A DNA stretch of 6,033 nucleotides from Dysgonamonadaceae bacterium (GTDB lineage Bacteria; Bacteroidota; Bacteroidia; Bacteroidales; Azobacteroidaceae): positions 1 to 6,033 of the forward strand of contig JAISNS010000288.1 of the NCBI GenBank assembly GCA_031276105.1, in the 5' to 3' direction. Shown here one piece after another: positions 1 through 6,033 of the stretch; position 1 is the stretch's first letter; every line of letters begins with the position of its first letter. The translations under genes and the position numbers were made by a program. The notes beneath the pieces are model-generated. The model ran no database searches. It was not told where the DNA came from and was given only the letters and a program-made list of their open reading frames with translations.

Positions 1-2385
1 CGCCCATTTCCACGAACCCGATTCATTTTTAATTGCGGCAATAGTCGCAATACAAGGAAAATAAATCAATACGAACAACAGGAAACCGAATGCTACCGGC
101 AGAGTATAAACCGGGCTTCCATCCGGTTTTTCGGAAGCAATTAAACGTTCCTGAAGCGCCCGGTTATTGTCGCCCTCTCCGGTGTAAAGTATTCCCAAGG
201 TGCTGACAACTATTTCTTTAGCGGCCATTCCGGAAACTAAACTCGCACCTATTTTCCAGTCGAAACCCAACGGACGGACAACCGGTTCGATGAAACGCCC
301 CAATTGCCCGATATACGAATTTTGCTTTTGTTCTTCGTTTTGTTCTTTCCTGATTCCGGTAATCAACTCTTCCTTTTTTTCTTCCGGTAAATCACCGTTA
401 ACGGCTTGCTGCTCTACCCTGCTGACAAGCTGACTGTAATAATCGTTCCGCACGTTGTTTTGCGGAAAATATTCCAAAAACCAAATGATGATGGAAGCAA
501 TCAGAATGATTCCTCCCATTTTTTTCAGGTATTGCGAAGTTTTATCCCACATGTGCCGGGTCATCGCTTTTGCCGTAGGCATACGATAAGGAGGCAGTTC
601 CATGACGAAAGGCAAATCTTCGCCCTTGACCAGAAATTTCTTAAACAGGCGCGACAAAAGTATCGCCAGCAGAATCCCGATAAAATAGAGGGCAAATAAA
701 ATAAAACCGCCATGATGAGGGAAAAAAGCGCCGATCAACAAAATATATACCGGCAAACGCGCCGAACACGACATCAGGGGATTTACCAGCATGGTAATCA
801 GGCGGGTATTGCGGCTTTCGATGATTCGCGTACTCATAATTGCCGGCACGCTGCATCCGAATCCCATAACCAAAGGAATAAATGATTTCCCGTGTAAACC
901 CATTTTCTGCATGAATTTATCCATGATAAAAGCAGCCCGCGCCATGTAGCCCGTGTCTTCCATGAATGAAATGAAGAAATAAAGGATAACGATGTTGGGC
1001 AGAAAAACAATCACACTGCCGACGCCGCCGATGATTCCATTGACAATAAGGTCTTTTAGCGGACCTTCCGGCATGTATTTGCCGGTGAAATCTCCTAAAA
1101 TACCGACCAGCCATTCGATGCCTTGCATCGGATAGTCGCCCAGAATGAACGTACATTCGAACATCAACAGCATGAAAAACAAAAAAATAGGATATCCCCA
1201 CATTTTGTTGGTAACGATATGGTCGATTAAATGGGTGATTTTCAGCGTATCCGTTTTTCCTTCTTTATACGTTTGCTTCAGCGCTCCGTCGATAAAACCG
1301 TAACGGGCGTCGGTAAAAGCGGTTTCGGTATCTTCCCTGAAATCTTCCCGGATGTATCCGGCATGAATATCCCGTTCTTCCAATATTTTTTTTGCTTTCG
1401 GATAAACCGCAATTTTCTTTTCGGTTTCTTTATCGCGTTCCAAAAGCAGGATACTCAAATAACGGCGCGAAGTGTCGATACCGATGGCGGTTTCTTCCTT
1501 CAGCAATTTTTTTACATGCTGAATGCCGGTTTCAATTTCTTCTCCGTAATTGATATGCACGTGCCGGGCAATGGGATTTTTACCTTCGTAAACTTCAATC
1601 ACTTTGTCGAAAAGCGCGTTAACGCCTTTTCCCGATTTGGCAACGGTAGGGACAATCGGCATACCGATCATTCCGGCCAAATGCTCGTAATCGAATTTGG
1701 CGCCCGATTTTTCCAACTCGTCGTACATGTTCAACGCAATGACAACGGTTGCATCCATGTCGATCAGTTGGGTAGTCAGGTACAAATTCCGTTCCAAATT
1801 GGACGCAGCCACCACATTGATAATGATGTCGGGCGTACCCTCCTGAATTTGTTTCCTGACGTAAAGTTCTTCGGGAGAATAGGCCGACAGAGAATAAGTG
1901 CCCGGCAAGTCGACCAAATTAAAAGTGTATCCTTTGTATTTGAATTTTCCTTCTTTTGCGTCCACTGTAACCCCGCTGTAATTCCCGACCCGTTCGTGTG
2001 TTCCCGACGCAATATTGAACAGGGAGGTTTTCCCGGAATTGGGATTTCCGACCAAAGCGACATTGATTATCCGGCTCTGTTCACGAGCGGCGGAATGAAG
2101 CGCATCTTCGTCCAAAATTAAAGAATGAGGTTTGCTTTCGTGTAAATAAACCTGCGCCTCTTCTACCGTCAATACCTCGATCAATTCCGCTTCGCTTCGC
2201 CGCAAGGACACTTCGTAATCCATTACTTTGTATTCGGTCGGGTCTTTTAGCGGCGCCGCAGTAATAACTTCGACCGTTTTTCCTTTGATAAAGCCCATTT
2301 CAATGATACGACGGCGAAAGGCGCCTCGTCCTTTCACTTTGATGATGACCCCTTGCTGTCCGGGTTTTAGGGATGAAAGTTTCAT
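1..2385 (-). CDS. feoB: FeoAB: ferrous iron transport protein B with N-terminal FeoA domain (3' end beyond window)
   Basis: This inner-membrane protein imports Fe(II), with a cytoplasmic G domain linked to the pore. I read 795 uninterrupted codons to the left edge. Residues 1-75 form a FeoA SH3-like domain (RRRIIEMGF, SLRRSEAELIEV). The G domain follows: G1 GNPNSGKT at 113-120, switch I around NYSGVT at 135-140, G3 DLPG at 159-162, and G4 NMYD at 219-222. A charged helical linker spans about 280-385. The membrane part begins near 395 and shows FLPN (461-464), GCSVPAIM (510-517), NPLMSCSARLPVY (535-547) and MAAKEIVVSTLG (720-731). The visible end, FPCIATIAAIKNESGSWKW, is the usual FeoB C-terminal region, so only a few tens of residues are missing. 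The start ATG gives a canonical FeoA opening (MKLSSLKPGQ), and an in-frame TAA lies at 2398-2400. FeoA-FeoB fusion is known in Bacteroidota. One oddity is Ala193, where the family normally has Asp (VVDAS-type motif). Confidence 0.97.
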   Translation of the reverse strand, partial: MKLSSLKPGQQGVIIKVKGRGAFRRRIIEMGFIKGKTVEVITAAPLKDPTEYKVMDYEVSLRRSEAELIEVLTVEEAQVYLHESKPHSLILDEDALHSAAREQSRIINVALVGNPNSGKTSLFNIASGTHERVGNYSGVTVDAKEGKFKYKGYTFNLVDLPGTYSLSAYSPEELYVRKQIQEGTPDIIINVVAASNLERNLYLTTQLIDMDATVVIALNMYDELEKSGAKFDYEHLAGMIGMPIVPTVAKSGKGVNALFDKVIEVYEGKNPIARHVHINYGEEIETGIQHVKKLLKEETAIGIDTSRRYLSILLLERDKETEKKIAVYPKAKKILEERDIHAGYIREDFREDTETAFTDARYGFIDGALKQTYKEGKTDTLKITHLIDHIVTNKMWGYPIFLFFMLLMFECTFILGDYPMQGIEWLVGILGDFTGKYMPEGPLKDLIVNGIIGGVGSVIVFLPNIVILYFFISFMEDTGYMARAAFIMDKFMQKMGLHGKSFIPLVMGFGCSVPAIMSTRIIESRNTRLITMLVNPLMSCSARLPVYILLIGAFFPHHGGFILFALYFIGILLAILLSRLFKKFLVKGEDLPFVMELPPYRMPTAKAMTRHMWDKTSQYLKKMGGIILIASIIIWFLEYFPQNNVRNDYYSQLVSRVEQQAVNGDLPEEKKEELITGIRKEQNEEQKQNSYIGQLGRFIEPVVRPLGFDWKIGASLVSGMAAKEIVVSTLGILYTGEGDNNRALQERLIASEKPDGSPVYTLPVAFGFLLFVLIYFPCIATIAAIKNESGSWKWA

Positions 2386-2391
2386 TAAATA

Positions 2392-2394
2392 CCT
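2392..2394 (-). promoter_or_regulatory. Weak Shine-Dalgarno for feoAB
   Basis: On the minus strand AGG lies six bases before the feoAB ATG at 2385, in an otherwise A/T-only stretch. This is a minimal match to a ribosome binding site. Weak or absent Shine-Dalgarno sequences are common in Bacteroidota, so it supports the chosen start only mildly. The stronger arguments are the FeoA N-terminus and the upstream in-frame stop. Confidence 0.4.
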
Positions 2395-2418
2395 AATTTA
2401 TATTGTTCAAATTTTGTG

Positions 2419-2426
2419 CAAAGGTC
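2419..2426 (-). promoter_or_regulatory. Possible -7 element of the feoAB promoter
   Basis: The minus strand reads GACCTTTG followed by C. This matches the Bacteroidota primary-sigma -7 consensus TAnnTTTG at all but the first base. Transcription would start near 2413 and give a leader of under 30 bases. I do not see a TTG-type -33 element at the usual distance, so the promoter would be weak or need an activator. A competing candidate lies a few bases downstream (AAAATTTG, also one mismatch). The assignment rests on consensus and position only. Confidence 0.3.
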
Positions 2427-2446
2427 GTAAATTCCTTTGAATTTAC
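2427..2446. promoter_or_regulatory. Perfect 8+8 bp palindrome, candidate operator of feoAB
   Basis: The sequence is GTAAATTC, four bases, then GAATTTAC: a perfect inverted repeat with arms at 2427-2434 and 2439-2446. It directly abuts the possible -7 element of feoAB on its upstream side, where a bound repressor would block RNA polymerase. Ferrous iron transporters are usually controlled by metal-sensing repressors of the Fur or DtxR/MntR families. The sequence does not clearly match a Fur box, so no regulator is assigned. As an RNA hairpin it would be weak (AT-rich), and it lies upstream of the predicted transcript, so a DNA-binding site is the likelier role. Confidence 0.4.
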
Positions 2447-2492
2447 CGTTTTTTCATGCACTTATTTTGAATTTGTTTAAATAATGTGATTT

Positions 2493-2517
2493 TTATCAAT
2501 TTTATTTTATTATCAAT
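2493..2517. repeat. Two direct copies of TTATCAAT, 17 bp apart
   Basis: TTATCAAT occurs at 2493-2500 and again at 2510-2517, separated by nine A/T bases. On the minus strand the copies read ATTGATAA. They lie roughly 70-100 bases upstream of the possible feoAB promoter. They could be protein-binding half sites or an AT-rich upstream element, but eight-base repeats arise easily in DNA this AT-rich. No function is assigned. Confidence 0.3.
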
Positions 2518-2572
2518 CAGAATAATATGAAAATATTGGCTAAAAAATTAGGAAATTAGAAAAAAAAATCGG

Positions 2573-2579
2573 TACTTTG
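2573..2579 (+). promoter_or_regulatory. Weak plus-strand promoter-like element
   Basis: TACTTTG followed by T resembles the Bacteroidota -7 element TAnnTTTG, but with one base instead of two between TA and TTTG. There is no good TTG at the expected -33 distance; the nearest, at 2536-2538, is too far upstream. It is listed because it would place a start near 2588 and so pair with the plus-strand terminator ending at 2700. On its own it would not be called. Confidence 0.2.
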
Positions 2580-2608
2580 TAAAACATTTTAGCAAATAAA
2601 CTGTTTTA
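2580..2608. repeat. Inverted repeat TAAAACA / TGTTTTA
   Basis: The arms TAAAACA (2580-2586) and TGTTTTA (2602-2608) are perfect complements around a 15-base spacer. Just outside them CTTT (2575-2578) and AAAG (2614-2617) are also complementary, with uneven spacing. The repeat overlaps the possible plus-strand promoter and start, so it could be an operator. The arms are almost entirely A/T and chance is a real alternative. Confidence 0.25.
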
Positions 2609-2700
2609 ATAGTAAAGAGTGTTATTTCATTAGTTATAGTTAAGGGTTAGTAATTCAATTGGAAGGTTGGCGAAGTGATTTCGACAACCTTTATTTTTTT
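2588..2700 (+). ncRNA. Candidate small non-coding RNA, about 110 nt
   Basis: I infer an unrecognised plus-strand transcript because a strong plus-strand terminator ends at 2700 with no plus-strand gene before it: everything to the left back to 2386 is non-coding, and feoAB is on the other strand. The 5' end is a guess from the weak promoter-like element at 2573-2579. The interval has no ATG, which argues against a small protein, and it contains a short tandem TAGTTA TAGTTA at 2631-2642. It does not look like tRNA or any RNA family I can recognise. It would be divergent from feoAB and convergent with mfd. Alternatively, the hairpin ends antisense readthrough, or acts as a 3' stabilising structure in the mfd transcript. 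Confidence 0.3.
2662..2700 (+). terminator. Rho-independent terminator on the plus strand
   Basis: The outer stem AAGGTTG (2663-2669) pairs with CAACCTT (2685-2691), and a G-T wobble at 2662/2692 extends it. After a G/A mismatch, an inner stem CGAA (2671-2674) pairs with TTCG (2680-2683) around the loop GTGAT. An uninterrupted run of seven T follows at 2694-2700. This is a textbook intrinsic terminator for plus-strand transcription. Read on the minus strand, the A-run precedes the hairpin and no T-run follows it, so it should not terminate mfd efficiently. It is odd because there is no plus-strand gene for it to serve. Confidence 0.75.
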
Positions 2701-2748
2701 ATGATCCAATCAGTTATGAATTGCCCATTTTCCGGAGTGATTGCGATT

Positions 2749-5700
2749 TTACATCCGGCCTATTTCTTCCAACGTGATTACCGCTTTTTCTACCGAATCA
2801 ATTTTTTCGACGATTACCGAACGGCGTTTATTATGTTCTTTCAATTGCGTACGCTTGTAATTCTTTTGTATAAATTTCAACAACTTATCAAAAGCTTCGC
2901 TTTGATAATAAGCCGAATCGGATTGGGAAACCAAGAAAATGCTCATCTTACCCACTTTCAACACAATCTTTTCGATTCCTAATTTTTGCGCCAACCGCCG
3001 CAAGCGGACAATTCGGATGAGTTCTTCGCCTTGTTGGGGAATTTTTCCGAAGCGGTCTTGCAGTTTGTTGCGGAACTGTTCAATGTCGCGTTCATCTTCC
3101 ATAGCGTCCAATTCGCGGTAAAGCAAAATGCGTTCGGAATCGTTGGGGATGTACGAAGCCGGGAAATGCACTTCCAAATCGCTTTCTACATTCGTATCGT
3201 TGATGTAATTTTCGCCGGTGTCAACCGCGTTTTCGTCTTTGTATAAATCGGAAAATTCTTCGTTCTTCAACTCCAAGACAGCTTCATTCAAGATTTTCTG
3301 ATAAGTTTCGTAACCCAAATCGGCAATGAATCCGCTTTGTTCTGCGCCTAAAAGGTTTCCCGCTCCCCGGATATCCAAATCCTGCATGGCGATATGGATG
3401 CCGCTTCCCAGTTCGGAAAAGTTCTCGATGGCTTGCAGGCGACGGCGCGCTTCGGGAGTTAAAAGATGGAGCGGAGGAGATAACAAGTAACAGAAGGCTT
3501 TGCGGTTCCCCCGCCCTACCCGTCCCCGCAACTGATGCAAATCGCTTAGTCCGAAATTCTGGGCGTTATTGACAATAATTGTATTGGCGTTCGGAATATC
3601 AATGCCGTTTTCGATAATCGTCGTGGCAATCAGGACATCATACTCATAATTAGCAAAATCGGAGATAATTTGTTCCAACTGCGAAGGCTCCATTTGCCCG
3701 TGACCTGTGGCAATTCGGGCGTCCGGAACTTCGCGGCGCACTAAATCTTCCAACTCTTTCAGGTTGGAAATACGGTTGTTGATGATAAAAACCTGTCCGT
3801 TTCGGCTCATTTCGAAGTTGATCGCTTCGCGGATGATTTCACTGCCAAAACGGTGTACTTCCGTTTGAATCGGATAACGATTGGGCGGAGGCGTCGAAAT
3901 ATTGGACAGGTCGCGCGCGCCCATCAGACTGAATTGCAAGGTACGCGGAATTGGGGTTGCCGTCAAAGTCAACGTATCCACGTTGATTTTTATCTGTTTC
4001 AGGCGTTCTTTCACGCCGACTCCGAATTTTTGTTCTTCGTCGATAATGAGCAGTCCTAAATCTTTGAATACAACGTCTTTGTTAATTATGCGATGCGTTC
4101 CGATTAAAATATCAATTCGGCGTTCCGCCAGCTTTTGAAGGATTTCTTTCGTATTCTTTGCCGTCCTTGCTCGGGAAAGATAATCGACAGTTACCGGCAT
4201 CGCGTTCAAGCGTTCGCGGAACGTGTTGTAATGCTGGAAAGCCAATAGCGTAGTGGGGACGAGTACCGCGACCTGCTTTCCATCGACAACTGCTTTAAAT
4301 GCTGCACGGATAGCTACTTCCGTTTTCCCGAAACCCACATCGCCGCAAATCAGGCGGTCCATGGGACGGGAATTTTCCATGTCCTGCTTGACGTCTTGCG
4401 TCGCTTTCAGTTGGTCGGGAGTATCTTCATAAATGAACGAAGCTTCCAGTTCCTTCTGCAAATACGTATCGGGCGAAAAGGCAAATCCTTTTTCATCGCG
4501 CCGCTTGGAATAGAGCAGGATAAGGTCTTTCGCAATATCTTTGACCTTTTTCTTGGTACGTTCTTTCAGGTTTTCCCAAGCGCCCGAACCCAATTTATTC
4601 AAGCGGGGCGGTTCATTGTCTTTTCCTTTGTATTTGGAAATTTTATGCAGGGAATGGATACTGACAAAAATAATATCGTCGTTCTGAAAAGTTAATTTGA
4701 TGACTTCCTGCATTTTTCCGTTAATTTCGGTGCGGATTAATCCGCCGAACCGCCCGATGCCGTGGTCGATATGAACAATGTAATCGCCTGAATGAAACTG
4801 CTGTAATTCTTTCAGCGATAAAACGATTTTTCCGGAACGCGCCCGATCGGATTTCAGGTTGTACTTGTGGAAACGGTCGAACAGTTGGTGATCGGTAAAA
4901 AGGCAAATCCGCAAAGTATTGTCGATGAATCCCTCGTGCAATGTGCCGGGAATAGCTGTAAACGTAATTGCATCGCCCCGGTCTTCAAAAATAGAACGAA
5001 TCCGGGCAGTTTGTTTTTCGTTGTCGCTCAGAATATAGATACGATAACCTTCTTCCTGTTTTTCTTTGAAAGAAGCGGCGACTAAATCAAAGTTTTTGTG
5101 GTAAGAAGTTTGCAGTCCGGTAGAAAATTTAATCTCTCTTCCCTCTGCGGCAGCGGGAGGAGTGTTCAAATGCAATTGGGTGAAACGCTTTGTAGCCTCC
5201 CTGATAATGTTTTCCGGGGTCAGTAACAAACGAATTTCGTCTAACGACTGAAACGTTTCTTCATTTGCAAGTATCGGTTCTTCTTCCCAAATTCCGGCAA
5301 TCCGTTCATAGAGCCATTTTTCGCTTCGGAAGACCAATTTGGTTTTATCGTTCAAGTACGAGAAAAGCGTCGTTTCGCGGCCGCCCGGTTGTCCCGAGAT
5401 AATGGCGATGGAGGTTAAGCGCTCTTTCGACAGTTGGGTTTCCACGTCGAATGTCCGCAAACTTTCCACTTCATCCCCGAAAAAGTCGAGGCGGAACGGG
5501 TACTCGTTGGAAAAGGAGAAAACATCAATAATCGAACCGCGAACGGCATATTGCCCCGGTTCGTACACATAGTCCACACGTTCAAACCCGTAAGATTCGA
5601 GGACTTCTTCTACAAACAAAACATCAATTTGTTCCGCCTGGGAAACAGTCAAGGTATTGTTTTGCAGTGCATCTCCCGAAACCACTTTTTCGGCTAAAGC

Positions 5701-6033
5701 TTCGGGATAAGTTACGATTAAATACGGTTTATTTCCCGTATTTAAGCGGTTTAAAACCTCCGTCCGCAAGATTTCGTTGGCCGGGTCTTTTTGTCCGTAG
5801 CGGATGTTGCGCCTGAAACCGGACGGGAAAAACAGGACGTCTTCATCGCCCAACACCTGACAACAATCATGGTAAAAATATCCCGCCTCTTCCAAATCAT
5901 TCAAAATACACAGGAAATGCGCTTCTTTCAATTCGTTATAAATCGTAGAACAAACCATACTTCCTGCCGATCCGTTCAGTCCGCTCAGGAAAATCGGGGG
6001 AACGGGTTGCTTGAATGCCTCAAGAATTGCCCG
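2749..6033 (-). CDS. mfd: Mfd, transcription-repair coupling factor (N-terminus beyond window)
   Basis: Mfd is an ATP-driven DNA translocase that pushes stalled RNA polymerase off damaged DNA and recruits UvrA for nucleotide excision repair. 1,094 codons are visible, ending in TAA at 2749-2751. The Met at 5956-5958 is not the true start: the frame stays open for 25 more codons with family-like sequence (PPIFLSGLNGSAGS), so a few tens of residues are missing. Counting visible residues, the UvrB-like UvrA-binding part includes YAVRGSIIDVF (162-172) and PFRLDFFGDEVESLR (179-193). The CarD-like RNA polymerase-interacting domain is about 410-500 (GDYIVHIDHGIGRF). The RecG-type helicase core has TPDQ (538-541), Walker A GDVGFGKTE (564-572; DNA 4318-4344), DEEQ (665-668), TATPIPRT (691-698), IENGIDIPN (807-815) and QLRGRVGRG (834-842). 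The C-terminal autoinhibitory TRCF domain is about 950-1094. All key motifs are intact. Confidence 0.98.
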   Translation of the reverse strand, partial: RAILEAFKQPVPPIFLSGLNGSAGSMVCSTIYNELKEAHFLCILNDLEEAGYFYHDCCQVLGDEDVLFFPSGFRRNIRYGQKDPANEILRTEVLNRLNTGNKPYLIVTYPEALAEKVVSGDALQNNTLTVSQAEQIDVLFVEEVLESYGFERVDYVYEPGQYAVRGSIIDVFSFSNEYPFRLDFFGDEVESLRTFDVETQLSKERLTSIAIISGQPGGRETTLFSYLNDKTKLVFRSEKWLYERIAGIWEEEPILANEETFQSLDEIRLLLTPENIIREATKRFTQLHLNTPPAAAEGREIKFSTGLQTSYHKNFDLVAASFKEKQEEGYRIYILSDNEKQTARIRSIFEDRGDAITFTAIPGTLHEGFIDNTLRICLFTDHQLFDRFHKYNLKSDRARSGKIVLSLKELQQFHSGDYIVHIDHGIGRFGGLIRTEINGKMQEVIKLTFQNDDIIFVSIHSLHKISKYKGKDNEPPRLNKLGSGAWENLKERTKKKVKDIAKDLILLYSKRRDEKGFAFSPDTYLQKELEASFIYEDTPDQLKATQDVKQDMENSRPMDRLICGDVGFGKTEVAIRAAFKAVVDGKQVAVLVPTTLLAFQHYNTFRERLNAMPVTVDYLSRARTAKNTKEILQKLAERRIDILIGTHRIINKDVVFKDLGLLIIDEEQKFGVGVKERLKQIKINVDTLTLTATPIPRTLQFSLMGARDLSNISTPPPNRYPIQTEVHRFGSEIIREAINFEMSRNGQVFIINNRISNLKELEDLVRREVPDARIATGHGQMEPSQLEQIISDFANYEYDVLIATTIIENGIDIPNANTIIVNNAQNFGLSDLHQLRGRVGRGNRKAFCYLLSPPLHLLTPEARRRLQAIENFSELGSGIHIAMQDLDIRGAGNLLGAEQSGFIADLGYETYQKILNEAVLELKNEEFSDLYKDENAVDTGENYINDTNVESDLEVHFPASYIPNDSERILLYRELDAMEDERDIEQFRNKLQDRFGKIPQQGEELIRIVRLRRLAQKLGIEKIVLKVGKMSIFLVSQSDSAYYQSEAFDKLLKFIQKNYKRTQLKEHNKRRSVIVEKIDSVEKAVITLEEIGRM

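Larger units (their letters stand above)
2386..2748. other. Intergenic region between mfd and feoAB, no protein gene
   Basis: This gap of 363 bases separates two genes that both read on the minus strand. It is strongly AT-rich compared with both flanks, and I see no credible coding frame or tRNA in it. From left to right it holds the feoAB leader and possible promoter, a perfect palindrome, AT-rich direct repeats, a weak plus-strand promoter-like element, an inverted repeat, and a plus-strand intrinsic terminator. The last 48 bases before the mfd stop codon hold no recognisable signal except a poor hairpin. I see no intrinsic terminator for mfd on the minus strand. Confidence 0.8.

Noticed and set aside
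641..2063. Minus-strand frames at 641-856, 917-1201 and 1776-2063.
   Set aside because: They are out-of-frame readings inside feoAB. The FeoB frame is continuous from 2385 to 1, so they are neither separate genes nor signs of a frameshift.
1231..2121. A 296-codon open frame on the plus strand.
   Set aside because: It lies wholly antisense to the FeoB G domain and linker. Its translation is Phe-rich with no recognisable domain, as expected from the complement of a conserved coding frame.
2386..2748. A metal riboswitch in the feoAB leader.
   Set aside because: The predicted leader is under 30 bases and the wider region shows no conserved multi-helix architecture that I recognise. The only strong RNA hairpin is on the opposite strand.
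2732..2758. Hairpin CCGGA / TCCGG spanning the mfd stop codon.
   Set aside because: Only 5 bp of stem around a 17-base loop, and no T-run follows on the minus strand, so it does not qualify as an mfd terminator.
2659..2982. A 107-codon plus-strand frame whose ATG-like start region overlaps the terminator.
   Set aside because: Most of it is antisense to the conserved 3' end of mfd, and its beginning overlaps a strong plus-strand terminator. It has no ribosome binding site and no family resemblance.
5956..5958. The ATG at 5956-5958 as the mfd start.
   Set aside because: The same frame continues 25 codons to the window edge with Mfd-like N-terminal sequence, so this Met is internal.
1..6033. 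CRISPR array, insertion sequence, phage or defence genes, tRNA or rRNA.
   Set aside because: No regularly spaced repeats, transposase-like frames, or tRNA or rRNA motifs were seen. Apart from the 363-base gap, the window is covered by two intact housekeeping-type genes.

Overview
The window looks like ordinary chromosomal DNA from a member of the Bacteroidota, most likely of the Bacteroidales. The evidence is a FeoA domain fused to the front of FeoB, a Mfd of about 1,100 residues that reads like family members from that group, weak Shine-Dalgarno sequences, and a strongly AT-rich intergenic region next to coding DNA of moderate GC. Genus cannot be decided by reading alone.

Layout: both real genes lie on the minus strand and both run off the window. 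Positions 2749-6033 carry almost all of mfd (transcription-repair coupling factor); only the extreme N-terminus, probably a few tens of residues, is missing past the right edge. Positions 1-2385 carry feoAB (ferrous iron transporter with a fused FeoA domain); only the last few tens of residues are missing past the left edge. Both frames are intact throughout, with no frameshift, internal stop or insertion.

The 363-base gap between them (2386-2748) is the only part not explained by conserved coding sequence. It holds the feoAB start region with a perfect 8+8 bp palindrome next to a possible promoter, AT-rich direct and inverted repeats, and a convincing rho-independent terminator. That terminator is oriented to the plus strand, although no plus-strand gene precedes it. 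The simplest reading is an unannotated plus-strand small RNA of about 110 nt ending near 2700, transcribed divergently from feoAB and running towards the 3' end of mfd. This is inferred from the terminator; the matching promoter is weak.

The two proteins do unrelated jobs: Mfd removes stalled RNA polymerase and recruits UvrA to damaged template strands, and FeoAB imports Fe(II) across the inner membrane. Nothing in the coding sequence points to a new system. The points worth checking are the orphan terminator, the palindrome at the feoAB promoter, and a substitution at a normally acidic position in the FeoB G domain.
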